DNA of 36,924 nucleotides from an uncultured Collinsella sp. (GCA_902490445.1 CABUDZ010000009.1:1-36924); one strand, 5' to 3'. Positions 1-8,371 are shown, numbered from the stretch's first letter. The notes: generated by a model not told the origin, from the letters alone. Made by a program: numbers and translations.

Positions 1-128
1 ACTCTTCGAAAATCATTCCTAATAATTAATAACGACCCTCAAATACTAAAAATGTCTCCGGATAACGAGGACGCTTAAGCAACGTCTTAACAACAATCGC
101 TTTCAACTCGGGCTTTCCATACGGACCC

Positions 129-905
129 CTACCCCTTAAACACCATATCGTTGTGATATTCAATAAACTCAGCTCTTGGGGCGAATCGTTTCGGAAGCGT
201 AATCGGCTCTCCGTTGTAGCGCCACAAGTACTCGTCCTCAGGAGTTTCGTGCTCGACCACGCTAGACACCACTATCTTTAGGTCCTTCGTAATGGTGATT
301 AGTCCCCGGTCGAACGCTTTATCGTGCAATGCGTTCAAAAGCAAGCCGTTGTCGGGCGCGAGTCGCTCCGTCTTTGGATCAGAGACTTTCCAGGGCTTGA
401 TATGGCTAGCAACCAACAGAGCCTTGTTCGTTAGCCCCGTCAAGCAGCATCTTGAATCGTAATTGACGAGCAGGGTATTTCGAAAGAACTCCTGGTTCAC
501 CCGCATCGAAACAATTGCCTCGCGCTCCTTGCCCTCTGGCAAATCAAAGCCGATCGTCTCTTTCAGCTCATCACTTAGCGGTTCTTTAAAATCGAAACGG
601 TTGAGGAAAACCTCAGTCGCCTCCTCGACAAGCTCATCACCAGCAGAGGAATACTCAGCCCAAACCATCTTGTCCATTTTGCTTGCATGGGTCATTCCAA
701 CCTTGCCGCGAGCACGTCGACGCTCATCGAATGATGCAAGGTTCCAGATTTTTAGAGCAACCGCGCCCGGCGTTCTGCCAATGGCCTTAGCTAGCGCCTG
801 GACATCCTCGTTTGTATCATCAACCTTTTTCGATGGTAGGGCGAGGTACAGAAACAGAGCCGCAAGGGTTTCTTCCCTCGACCATTTGCTTCCACGACCA
901 GCCAT
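129..905 (-). CDS. HNH endonuclease domain protein (258 aa)
   Basis: The C-terminal half carries an HNH nuclease fold of the kind found in putative restriction endonucleases: CCLTGL near residue 153, VASHIKPW (His about 168), then APDNGLLLNALHDKAFDRGLI (Asn about 186, His about 194). The N-terminal part (residues 5-65) looks like a small helical DNA-binding region with GRTPGAVALKIWNL. ATG at 905 is preferred to ATG at 926 because GAGGAG lies six bases upstream of it. It follows the 275-aa gene on the same strand by 78 bp and may end that gene set. Family knowledge suggests a metal-dependent DNA nuclease; the target is unknown, and a solitary restriction or defence role is inference. Base composition is less GC-rich than in the his region. 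Confidence 0.85.
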   Translation of the reverse strand: MAGRGSKWSREETLAALFLYLALPSKKVDDTNEDVQALAKAIGRTPGAVALKIWNLASFDERRRARGKVGMTHASKMDKMVWAEYSSAGDELVEEATEVFLNRFDFKEPLSDELKETIGFDLPEGKEREAIVSMRVNQEFFRNTLLVNYDSRCCLTGLTNKALLVASHIKPWKVSDPKTERLAPDNGLLLNALHDKAFDRGLITITKDLKIVVSSVVEHETPEDEYLWRYNGEPITLPKRFAPRAEFIEYHNDMVFKG

Positions 906-983
906 GATTGCTCCTCGCCCGCGCACCGCTCACGTAATAGGTCCAGGATAATCCCGCGGGGGACCGCGGCCGCCGCCTTTTTC

Positions 984-1811
984 TCATTCGTCGGTGAATG
1001 ATTGAAACAACGGCACCTCCCTGCGCTCCTCATACCCTCGCTCAAGTTTCTTCCCAAGCTCGGCAGCGCAGCGCTTCGTTTCCTTAGAAAACAGGTCATC
1101 GATAGCCCTGTCGATTCGCGTGCAAGTCTGCCGGTGCTCGTTCTTCCAGGGCAGGTTGAGTCCCAAACTCGCATCCCAATAGCCGCCGAGTTTGGCGTTG
1201 ATCACTTCCTCGGGATACAGCACGTCGCGGCGAATCCCTTCGATCGCCTCGTCCTCGTCCATATCACAGGCTGTCTCGCCCTGCACGAGGCACTTGCGCA
1301 GCTCCTTTTGCGCCCGGATGCTGTTCAGCATGCGAACGCACACCACGGCCAAAAAGCGGTAGCGCTCGCACAGGTCCCACTCGCCGCCGAGCCATACGCG
1401 ATAGCCCAGCATTTCGCTCGCGGACTCATCATCCATCAAGATCAATTCCCACGGACGTACTTTGGCGAGCACATCCTCACCTAGCATTTGAACGCCGCCG
1501 CGTGTAAAGATGCACGGCTCCACGTCGTAATAGCCAAAGCCGTGGCCTGCACCACGACGATTGATGACGTGCTTGGGCAGCAGGACGATATTGTCGCTGG
1601 GCTCGGGGTCAACCTTGCGCAGCTTTTTGACCTTGCGGCGGGCGCGCTTTAAGCTGCGCTCGTTATCGACACGGCCGCGGCCGTCCGGCTTGCCGCCGTA
1701 TCGCAGGGCAACCTCGCGCGCCAGGATCTTTGTGTCCGCAGCGCACAGCAGGTCGCTCACGGTGGGCAGGTCTTCCCACTCAATGCCGTCGACATCCCAA
1801 ATCCTGCTCAT
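984..1811 (-). CDS. Hypothetical protein, 275 aa, basic
   Basis: I do not recognise this protein. ATG at 1811 is chosen because AGAGG sits six bases upstream; an in-frame ATG at 1877 gives a 297-aa form without a clear Shine-Dalgarno. Visible features are a strongly basic stretch near residues 54-68 (RSLKRARRKVKKLRK), a Gly/Tyr-rich segment (GAGHGFGYYDVEP) and a C-terminal half rich in charged helices. No signal peptide or membrane segment is apparent. It lies 75 bp downstream of the ClpP-like gene and 78 bp upstream of the HNH gene, all on one strand, so it probably belongs to the same transcription unit. A nucleic-acid-binding role is only suggested by the basic patch. Confidence 0.7.
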   Translation of the reverse strand: MSRIWDVDGIEWEDLPTVSDLLCAADTKILAREVALRYGGKPDGRGRVDNERSLKRARRKVKKLRKVDPEPSDNIVLLPKHVINRRGAGHGFGYYDVEPCIFTRGGVQMLGEDVLAKVRPWELILMDDESASEMLGYRVWLGGEWDLCERYRFLAVVCVRMLNSIRAQKELRKCLVQGETACDMDEDEAIEGIRRDVLYPEEVINAKLGGYWDASLGLNLPWKNEHRQTCTRIDRAIDDLFSKETKRCAAELGKKLERGYEERREVPLFQSFTDE

Positions 1812-1885
1812 GTTCAACCTCTTTCTGGCCGTTAAACTACGCGATCGTTCGCCCCGCTCTATATGCCCACAAGACATGAGCCCCG

Positions 1886-2488
1886 CTAGAGCGCCTTCTT
1901 ACTCGGAGCAATCGCCTCGTCCACCAGACCCAACTCCAGAGCGCGCCTGGCGTTGCACCAGCAGTCGCGCTCGGTGAGCTCGTGGAACTCCTGGGCGCTC
2001 AGGTTGCCATGCTCGGCCAGCAGCTCGTCCAGCTCGGCGCGCATGGCCGCCGTGTGCTGGGCCACGATCTCGATATCGGTCTGCTGCGCCATGCCTGTGC
2101 CGCCCATCAGTTGGTGGATGAGCACCTGCGTGTGGCGGTACACCTGGCGGTGGTCGCCGCAGGCCAGGATCACCGCGGCCATCGAGGCCACGACGCCCTC
2201 GCCCACCGTGATCACGGGGCAATCGAGCGACTGCATGGTGTCAATGAGCGCCAGCCCCGCCGTAACGCTGCCGCCCGGGCTATTGATGATGAGGGTGATG
2301 GGCTCGGTCGCGCTTTGATGTTCCAGCACCAGCATGGACTTAATGAGGCCGTTGCAGGTCACATCGTTGACCTCGCCCTCCAGCAGCAGCACGCGGCTGT
2401 TAAGCAGCTCGCTTGCCATATCGACGGCGGCAACACGGCCGTCCTTGGACTTCTTGATGATGCTGGGCTCACGATACATAACGGACAT
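1886..2488 (-). CDS. ClpP-like serine protease (200 aa)
   Basis: ClpP-fold peptidase (S14). The triad is readable: Ser102 in VVASMAAVILACG, His125 in LIHQLMGG and Asp175 in LTERDCWCNA. The oligomer motif INSPGGSVTAG is present at about 69-79. Length matches usual ClpP (about 195-205 aa). It departs from housekeeping ClpP in having ASMAA instead of ASMGA and HQLMGG instead of HQPLGG. ATG at 2488 has AGAGGAA upstream. No ClpX, ClpA or ClpC unfoldase and no tig gene is adjacent; instead it follows a VirD4-like ATPase. It could be an accessory ClpP using a host Clp ATPase or one dedicated to this cluster; the second option is inference. It could also be an ordinary ClpP paralogue in an unusual place. 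Confidence 0.9.
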   Translation of the reverse strand: MSVMYREPSIIKKSKDGRVAAVDMASELLNSRVLLLEGEVNDVTCNGLIKSMLVLEHQSATEPITLIINSPGGSVTAGLALIDTMQSLDCPVITVGEGVVASMAAVILACGDHRQVYRHTQVLIHQLMGGTGMAQQTDIEIVAQHTAAMRAELDELLAEHGNLSAQEFHELTERDCWCNARRALELGLVDEAIAPSKKAL

Positions 2489-2597
2489 GGTTAATTCCTC
2501 TCTAGATGGAATCGATAAGGGAAACTGGCCGCACGGCACATGGCAAACAGAGGCCGTGCAGCCAAAATGCAGGTCAAAATGCGCGAGGCTGCAAGGG

Positions 2598-4082
2598 TTA
2601 ATCCCTTAGCCACTTGGCTGCATTGGGATGGTCGTCGCAAAAGTACTTCTTGGCGCGGAAGGGACGCATGCCGGTCACCTTGACCAGGCAATCGGTGCGA
2701 GGCATAAGCCCAACCTCGCCTGGGGTCATCACGCAGCCGCGCACATCTACGGCAGTGCGCTCGGCGCCCACGTACTTGGTGCCCAAAACCGACTCGCCAC
2801 ACAGTTCGCTTATGTAGTTCTGCGTCGCGATGTTGCTGCCGCCACCCATATAGACCAAACTATCGCAGTTATCGAGAATGGTAAGCGCCGTGGATTTGCC
2901 GTACACGGCATCGAGCTGGCTCAGCGATTGCGCACACATCAAAAAGCTAATGCCGCGGCTGCGCACGGTCGCAATGCTGCGCTCAAAATCGGGGATGCGT
3001 CCCACATTGGGAAACTCATCGAGCACAAACTGCACGCGACGCTGCAAATGGCCGCTGGGGCTGGCATCGGCACGGCGCTGGGCAAGGTTAAACAGCTGCT
3101 TAAGGGCAACGTTCGCAAGCCATGCATTAGCCGAATCGTTGTCGCTCACCTTAAGATCGATCACGCGCTTGCCCTCGTCAATACGATCAAGACGCATCTC
3201 GTCTTTCTCAAAGACGCGCATGAGCTGGGGAGTCTTAAGCCGCGAGATGGTCGCGTTGAGCGTGATCAGAATGCTCTTAAGCGTCCTATCGGCTGCCCCG
3301 CGAAAATCACGATACTGCTCAACGCCATACAGATCAGCGTTCTCCGCACCAAACTTATCGAGAAACTCCCTGGACTCCACCTCTTCTACAAGGTAGTCCA
3401 ACGGGAATCGGCCCTCGCCATCCCCCGTGACCTTGATGAGCGCAGCCAGTTTAAAGACGTTGTTCATCTTAAGGTAGCGGCGCGGAGCATTGGGGTCCTC
3501 GCCCGGCGCAAGGGTGCCGGCAAGACACTCCAGGAGATACAGGATTCCAACAATTGCTCGAAGCAGCAGATCGTTTGCGTTATCCCAGAACGGATCATAC
3601 CTACGGCTACGACCGTCAGGATCGACCCCCTCCATGATTGCCGCCACCGTAGTGGGGATATCCTCGACATCCATCACGTAGCGCAGAGGGTCGTATCCGG
3701 CCGACTGCTCGGGATTAACAGTATCGAGAACCGTTACCTCGTAGCCGTCCTCTTCAAAGCCTTTCCCCGTACGGCGCAGCAGCTCACCCTTGGTGTCTGT
3801 GACCACATAACAGCATTCGTGGTGATTGAGTAGGTTGGGCAAAATGAAACTCGCCGTTTTGCCGCTGCCGGTACCTCCAAAGGCAAAGACATTGTTGGAC
3901 ACACTCGTCTCCCAATGCTTGTCGTCCTCGTAGAACGCCACCGTGGCACCCTTAGCCAGGATCACATCGCGCTGCTCATCGCCAGACGACAGCGCCTGCA
4001 TCTCCTCCTTAGTCGCCCACTTCTTGGTCTGATACTCCGTTTGCTGCGCGGCCTCGTAGCCGTACATCTTGATGACTGACAT
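2598..4082 (-). CDS. VirD4/TraG-family type IV coupling ATPase lacking membrane anchor (494 aa)
   Basis: Coupling-protein ATPase of the VirD4/TraG family as found in Gram-positive conjugative elements. Walker A GGTGSGKT is at residues 69-76, the family motif VVTDTKGELLRRTG at about 93-106, Walker B VQFVLDE at 350-356, followed by the typical VGRIPDFERSIATVRSRGISFLMCAQS. Family members usually have an N-terminal transmembrane domain of 100 or more residues; here only 68 soluble residues precede Walker A. ATG at 4082 has AAGGAG seven bases upstream; an upstream in-frame ATG at 4151 lacks such support and adds no membrane helix. No relaxase or other T4SS genes are visible in the window. It may be a degraded conjugation gene or a soluble ATPase recruited to another job with the neighbouring ClpP. 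Confidence 0.88.
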   Translation of the reverse strand: MSVIKMYGYEAAQQTEYQTKKWATKEEMQALSSGDEQRDVILAKGATVAFYEDDKHWETSVSNNVFAFGGTGSGKTASFILPNLLNHHECCYVVTDTKGELLRRTGKGFEEDGYEVTVLDTVNPEQSAGYDPLRYVMDVEDIPTTVAAIMEGVDPDGRSRRYDPFWDNANDLLLRAIVGILYLLECLAGTLAPGEDPNAPRRYLKMNNVFKLAALIKVTGDGEGRFPLDYLVEEVESREFLDKFGAENADLYGVEQYRDFRGAADRTLKSILITLNATISRLKTPQLMRVFEKDEMRLDRIDEGKRVIDLKVSDNDSANAWLANVALKQLFNLAQRRADASPSGHLQRRVQFVLDEFPNVGRIPDFERSIATVRSRGISFLMCAQSLSQLDAVYGKSTALTILDNCDSLVYMGGGSNIATQNYISELCGESVLGTKYVGAERTAVDVRGCVMTPGEVGLMPRTDCLVKVTGMRPFRAKKYFCDDHPNAAKWLRD

Positions 4083-4119
4083 GGCGTGGCTCCTTTCTTG
4101 TCCGTGACGTTGGTGGTTG

Positions 4120-5037
4120 TTAAGCAATGCGATCGACACCGTCGTCCTCATTGAGCTGTGCCGAGCGCGACGACTTGGTCGCGTGGCCGATCAGGCGCTC
4201 GGCCTGCGCCAGATAACTCTCGCGAGCAGCAGTTGAAACCGTCCCGTCGCGCAGATACGCAAGCAATGCATTAATCATCAGCTTGTCGAGCAGGTCGTAT
4301 CCCTTGGCCCGAGCGCAGTTGAGGAGGTAGCGGTCCTGAAGCCCCCGTACCTTAGTTGCCAAATCGATTTCCATCTTTTCCTCCATGTAATAAAAAGTGT
4401 GTCGTTCGTCCAAAAGTGCCTCAAACGGGCGTTTGACGCATAACTCAAAGTTGAAACGCGGACTCGTATCGAACACGCGTCGTTGCACCTTGAGGTAGCG
4501 CTTATAAAACATGACGGCATCATCTTCATCCGCCGTAAAGCCACGCGATCCATCGCGGTGCAGCCGGTCGTAAGGCTTTTTGCTATCGATATGGCGCACG
4601 AATGGGGACGGAATATAGGCATCCTTCTTGACGTTGTACTTCATCCCTGTCGTAACCTGCTCAAACAAGAGAACGCCAGCTGACTTAAAAGCCGCATTAC
4701 ATCCATGCCTAAACATGCTCACCACGGCTGCCACGCTGCCCATGCAGCTATCGCGCGGGGAAAAATACAGCGAAAGCAAAGCGAGCGTCGCAGCAGTCAA
4801 AAGCTCGCGGGCCTCGTGTACATCGGCTCGATACTGCTCGGGCACCAGCCCGGGAATATCGGGCGAGCGCTCTTCCAGCACGCCAACGAGCGATTTAGCC
4901 AGGCGCTCGACGTTCTTCTCGCCGCAGTACGGACACGGAAGTGGCAGCTCTGCCTTCCTGTTCACTTCGCACATACCGCGGAGATCCTCGTCGATCGCAC
5001 TGAGGAATGCCTCGTAAATACTGTCCCGTTTCTTCAT
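4120..5037 (-). CDS. Hypothetical protein with CPYC motif (305 aa)
   Basis: Not recognised. Residues 33-41 contain a zinc-knuckle-like CPYCGE (Cys35, Cys38), with another Cys at 23. A moderately hydrophobic helical segment (LLTAATLALLSLYF) lies near 81-94, and the rest is helical and charged, ending in a hydrophilic tail. ATG at 5037 is preceded by a weak purine-rich AGAAAGAAG. It is the first gene of the minus-strand set and lies 37 bp upstream of the coupling-protein ATPase, so it is probably co-transcribed with it. The only pointer to function is that partnership; an adaptor or substrate-recognition role would be guesswork. Confidence 0.7.
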   Translation of the reverse strand: MKKRDSIYEAFLSAIDEDLRGMCEVNRKAELPLPCPYCGEKNVERLAKSLVGVLEERSPDIPGLVPEQYRADVHEARELLTAATLALLSLYFSPRDSCMGSVAAVVSMFRHGCNAAFKSAGVLLFEQVTTGMKYNVKKDAYIPSPFVRHIDSKKPYDRLHRDGSRGFTADEDDAVMFYKRYLKVQRRVFDTSPRFNFELCVKRPFEALLDERHTFYYMEEKMEIDLATKVRGLQDRYLLNCARAKGYDLLDKLMINALLAYLRDGTVSTAARESYLAQAERLIGHATKSSRSAQLNEDDGVDRIA

Positions 5038-5080
5038 GAATGCTTCTTTCTATCCGGTTTCAGGTGGTTGATGTAAGTCT

Positions 5081-5113
5081 GTTCTAAGTTCTAGAATGTT
5101 CTGACGCTAGAAC
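5081..5113. promoter_or_regulatory. GTTCTA repeat cluster in divergent intergenic region
   Basis: The AT-rich gap between two divergent genes (5038-5326) contains GTTCTAA at 5081, GTTCTAG at 5088-5094, GTTCTGA at 5098 and the inverted CTAGAAC at 5107-5113. The 5088 and 5107 copies form a perfect 7-bp dyad with 12 bp between arms. The arrangement resembles an operator for a repressor that controls the divergent genes. A TATAAT at 5276-5281 may be a -10 for the plus-strand gene, but no convincing -35 is visible. Confidence 0.4.
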
Positions 5114-5326
5114 GATGATTATTGATCTAACCCATTAGTTTCATAAGTGAAATCATCCTGCTCGATTGCTTAGTTTGCCTAAAGGCTACAAAGCGAATGT
5201 ATCAAGCAATTGCTATTGAGTTGGCTTTGGATTGCTTCGAGGATAGCACAGCGTGCTGTTCTCGTCATTAGAAATTATAATATTTTTCTGCTAATATAAA
5301 CCCACTGATAAGAAAGGGCTCTATAC

Positions 5327-6766
5327 ATGCGTGAAACTACATCATCATTGCCACGCCTCACCGCCGCCGCCCTCTCGCGCGCGCTTAACCTGGAACAAGG
5401 CAGTCGCCTGCTCACTGTCCGTCTGCCTGGCGCTGTGGATGCCGAAGATCTCGCTAAGTGCTTTACCCTAAACGGTAACGGCGTGCCCGATATTTGTGAG
5501 CTTGAACCCGGAAAGCAGAATGCAAGCGATGATGATGCAGCGCCGGTGTTTGTCGATGCATCAAACTACTACCGCGCAAATAAGCACGATATCGAAAAAG
5601 ACAGTGCCGCGCTCATCGATTATTTGGAGCCTGGCTACCTTGATTTTTGCGACTGGGGTCCTTTTATTTGGTGCCTGTATGCTCTCGCCCTTTCGGGCCG
5701 CACTCGAGCAGCCGTGGTACTTCCCGCCGATTTACTTGATAAAGCTGAACAAGCACGCACGATTTTGATACGCGAAGGGCTCATCGAGAGCGTCGTTTAT
5801 TTGCCACTTTCCGAGCCCAGGCCCTACATGACAAGCGCGCTCCTCATACTGTCTTCAGGAAATCGCAGCGTTGCATTTCGCAGCGCAATTGAGCCCGGAC
5901 CGCGTTTTCAATATGTGACTAAAACATCGTATTACTCTGATATCACCTTTTCTATCTCTCCTGACTGGGCCCGCATTGATACCAATACGCCAAGATCGAC
6001 GCCAATCGAAACGTCCACTTTTGCCACGCGCGAGCTGCTCCAACACCACGCCGCTCTCTCCAAAGGCAAAATCAGCCTCATCGCCATCACCCGAAACTAC
6101 AGCGCCACACTCGGTGACTCTTTTACGCGAGTCGCGCCATTCATGCCCCGCGAGAGCACGACATCGAACGACATTGACGCAGTCGAGGTGCGCCGAATCT
6201 CATCTCAAGATTTTCAGGACGGCAATCTTCTGCCCGTAGATGCTTCAGATAATCAAAATAGCTCGGATTCTAAATTCGTAAAGGTGGACCCCAGCGTTCT
6301 CGATCGTTATGAGCTCCGCGCTGGAGATATCGTCATGCCGCGCATGCTGGGTCGCTACGGCGCGTCCAACCTGCTCGTCGTCAGCTCCGATGACGCTAAG
6401 CAGCATCTGGTTGCTTCGCATAACACCACCGTCATTCGCCCGTCATTCCAAACGATGACCGAAGATGAGCGCGTAGTGTTTTCGGAGATAATTGTTGGAT
6501 ACCTTACCGAAGGCCACGGGGCGCAGCTCATTCAAGCATTAACTGAAGCAGCCAGCATCCGCGCCATCCGTCCTAGCGACCTGTTTGAGATCGAAGTCCC
6601 GCCGGCGCTCGACCCGCGCACACGCGAGTATAGCGAATCCATCAACCGCTTTGCCGAGGTCGTAAGAACAAAGAAACAAGCCGAGGCCACTGTCGCCCAA
6701 GCCCAGCGCGACCTCGAAGGCGCAAAAAAGGCCGTCACCCAGGTGGTCGACCAGACCTGCGAATAG
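5327..6766 (+). CDS. Type I restriction-modification-like protein (methylase fragment plus specificity-like domain), 479 aa
   Basis: Residues 120-180 resemble the end of the N6-adenine methylase domain of HsdM: GRTRAAVVLPADLLDKAEQ, then ILIREGLIESVVYLP and TSALLILSSG. The catalytic NPPY/F motif and the SAM-binding motif expected before it are not seen. The C-terminal half resembles an HsdS target-recognition domain (YELRAGDIVMPRM near 330, ASHNTTVIRP, then IRAIRPSDLFEIEVPP) and ends in a coiled coil (about 445-475) like the conserved helix of specificity subunits. SD AGAAAGG lies upstream of ATG 5327. No hsdR or full hsdM is nearby. It could be a DNA-recognition protein that works without methylation or a remnant of a larger system; the intact length favours a working protein. 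Confidence 0.7.
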   Translation: MRETTSSLPRLTAAALSRALNLEQGSRLLTVRLPGAVDAEDLAKCFTLNGNGVPDICELEPGKQNASDDDAAPVFVDASNYYRANKHDIEKDSAALIDYLEPGYLDFCDWGPFIWCLYALALSGRTRAAVVLPADLLDKAEQARTILIREGLIESVVYLPLSEPRPYMTSALLILSSGNRSVAFRSAIEPGPRFQYVTKTSYYSDITFSISPDWARIDTNTPRSTPIETSTFATRELLQHHAALSKGKISLIAITRNYSATLGDSFTRVAPFMPRESTTSNDIDAVEVRRISSQDFQDGNLLPVDASDNQNSSDSKFVKVDPSVLDRYELRAGDIVMPRMLGRYGASNLLVVSSDDAKQHLVASHNTTVIRPSFQTMTEDERVVFSEIIVGYLTEGHGAQLIQALTEAASIRAIRPSDLFEIEVPPALDPRTREYSESINRFAEVVRTKKQAEATVAQAQRDLEGAKKAVTQVVDQTCE

Positions 6767-6787
6767 CGCATAGGCAGTAGAAACGTC

Positions 6788-6826
6788 TTAAGCCGGCGAC
6801 AGGAACTAATTCTGCCGCCGGCTTAA
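6788..6826. terminator. Bidirectional hairpin between convergent genes
   Basis: TTAAGCCGGCG at 6788-6798 pairs perfectly with CGCCGGCTTAA at 6816-6826 (11 bp). The 17-nt loop can extend the stem with CAGGAA/TTCTG. It lies exactly between the ends of the plus-strand 479-aa gene and the minus-strand AbiEii gene, where a two-way terminator is expected. There is no long T tract. Confidence 0.6.
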
Positions 6827-6835
6827 CTATCTAGC

Positions 6836-7726
6836 CTATTCCCATCCCGTGGTCTGAGGATTCCATTTGCACACATTCGCCGAATGATTAAAGCACGGTG
6901 TATACAACCGATTGACGACCTCTTCTGCCCCAGCAATGTTCCCCGCGAGATCAAGTACCCCCGCCTGCCTCGCCATCTTTACGTACTGTGCAGAACCATT
7001 TTGTTTCCACCAGAGAGGCGCCACGAACTCTTCCGGCATTGCCACTTTGCGGGCAGACGCTTCTTTCTCGACCCTCTCGACAAGCGTAGCCCCATCGACG
7101 AAGCAAGTTTTCGCGTACACCAAGATGTCGACTATATCCTTGATTCGCGATGAAGCACGGCCCTCATGCATCTCTATCATTGCGAGCAATTTATCTGCAA
7201 GGGCACTCTCCACTCGGCATACTCGATAGTCGCAGACTGGGAGCCCCTCGATATTCAGACGATCGATCGGCGCAAGAACCTCAGGCTCAAGTCCCCGCAC
7301 TTCATCAATTACCAAGTCAATTGAAATTGGCTGTAGCTTCTTGGTTCCCATAAAGGGGGTGAACCACACCTTCGCACCGCACCGATACTCATCTTCTTCT
7401 TTGATTTGCTCTGCACGATCAAAGACGAACGAAACGAAATCCTCCAGATCAATCGAAGCAGCCTGCACCAGATCGACAATAGCCTCTTCGAGACTCTCCT
7501 CTTGAGCAACCAAGTCAATATCTCTTGTGACACGCGCATCGAGTGTTCGCGCCAGGACGCTTTGACCGCCCTTGAGCACAAAGCTGCCGTCATCTTCTGA
7601 AAAAACGCGACATAGGAAGCGATGAAAGTAGAAACCGACGATTGCCCGATTAGTATCCATTGGTGATTCTCTTGCGGCATTCCTAACAGCCATCTCCAAT
7701 GCGGCAGGCGTTTTGTACTTCACCAT
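6836..7726 (-). CDS. AbiEii-type nucleotidyltransferase toxin (296 aa)
   Basis: Nucleotidyltransferase toxin of the AbiEii (DUF1814) family of type IV toxin-antitoxin systems. The signature is LKGGQSVLAR at 51-60 followed by TRDIDLVA, with Asp69 and Asp71 as likely metal ligands, and the downstream motif ESALADKLLAMIEMHEGRASSRIKDIVDIL typical of the family. Length is normal. ATG at 7726 has GGAGG only two bases upstream, so initiation at this codon is plausible but its spacing is tight; an internal Met at residue 23 is an alternative. It starts 15 bp after the end of the antitoxin gene, consistent with a bicistron. Known members act in phage abortive infection and element maintenance by modifying cellular targets. 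Confidence 0.88.
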   Translation of the reverse strand: MVKYKTPAALEMAVRNAARESPMDTNRAIVGFYFHRFLCRVFSEDDGSFVLKGGQSVLARTLDARVTRDIDLVAQEESLEEAIVDLVQAASIDLEDFVSFVFDRAEQIKEEDEYRCGAKVWFTPFMGTKKLQPISIDLVIDEVRGLEPEVLAPIDRLNIEGLPVCDYRVCRVESALADKLLAMIEMHEGRASSRIKDIVDILVYAKTCFVDGATLVERVEKEASARKVAMPEEFVAPLWWKQNGSAQYVKMARQAGVLDLAGNIAGAEEVVNRLYTPCFNHSANVCKWNPQTTGWE

Positions 7727-7741
7727 GTCCTCCGTTTCGCA

Positions 7742-8365
7742 TTACCCGTTCAGTACCATCAGCAAAGGCGCCATCAGCTCGCGTCGTTTGGCGGTTTTAG
7801 AGTTCTCCTCTACAAGATCCTTCAGCCGTTGTATATCGAGTCCACGTCCAAGCGCGTCGTGATAGGCATCGATAATTAATGAGGGATCCTCGCAATCGAG
7901 GCAAAGATCGACAAGCGTGCGCTCGGGTTTAGTTACCGGCAGGCCGTCGAGCCAAACGATGTCCCGCTCAGCAATCTCGCGCTTTACAAAAGAAAGGGAT
8001 TCGTTTCTTGTATTGATACGCATGGGCGCGGTCATCCTGTAGGGGGACAGATAGAAATCGCCCATTTGCTGCAGGTTCGCCGCTGTCGTACCGCTCACGG
8101 CGATGCCATCCCACTGACGTTTTCTCTCCCACGCGCAAAGGGAGGGATTGGTGAGCTTCCAAAAGGCGTTGAGTTCGTCGGTGTCTCGGCGCTGCGTTCC
8201 AGACATCCGGTAGGCGCCGTGGCATATCCGTTCAAGACGCCCTGCGCGGCATGAGTGCGCCAGCGCATCTCGAGAGATGTCCATGCGAGCCGCCTGGGCT
8301 GTGGTGAACACGCCCTCGCTCTCGGAAAGCTCGCTTATCGCCGCTATGTTGCTAAAGTACTTCAT
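7742..8365 (-). CDS. AbiEi-type antitoxin with N-terminal winged helix (207 aa)
   Basis: Residues 8-60 form an AbiEi-type winged helix (SEGVFTTAQAARMDISRDALAHSCRAGRLERICHGAYRM), and the C-terminal domain has the family motif LPVTKPERTLVDLCLDCED. AbiEi proteins repress their own operon and neutralise the partner toxin. ATG at 8365 is selected because a promoter (TTGCAA, 16 bp, TACAAT) ends six bases before it, implying a leaderless mRNA; upstream in-frame starts at 8389 and 8416 lack a Shine-Dalgarno and lie within or before that promoter. The toxin gene follows after 15 bp. Confidence 0.88.
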   Translation of the reverse strand: MKYFSNIAAISELSESEGVFTTAQAARMDISRDALAHSCRAGRLERICHGAYRMSGTQRRDTDELNAFWKLTNPSLCAWERKRQWDGIAVSGTTAANLQQMGDFYLSPYRMTAPMRINTRNESLSFVKREIAERDIVWLDGLPVTKPERTLVDLCLDCEDPSLIIDAYHDALGRGLDIQRLKDLVEENSKTAKRRELMAPLLMVLNG

Positions 8366-8371
8366 GCTGCA

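Noticed and set aside
26..140. Short minus-strand frame ending ...RPRYPETFLVFEGRY just downstream of the HNH gene
   Set aside because: It reads like protein but has no clear start or SD and is only about 35 codons; it may be a remnant of a gene cut off or decayed at the window edge.
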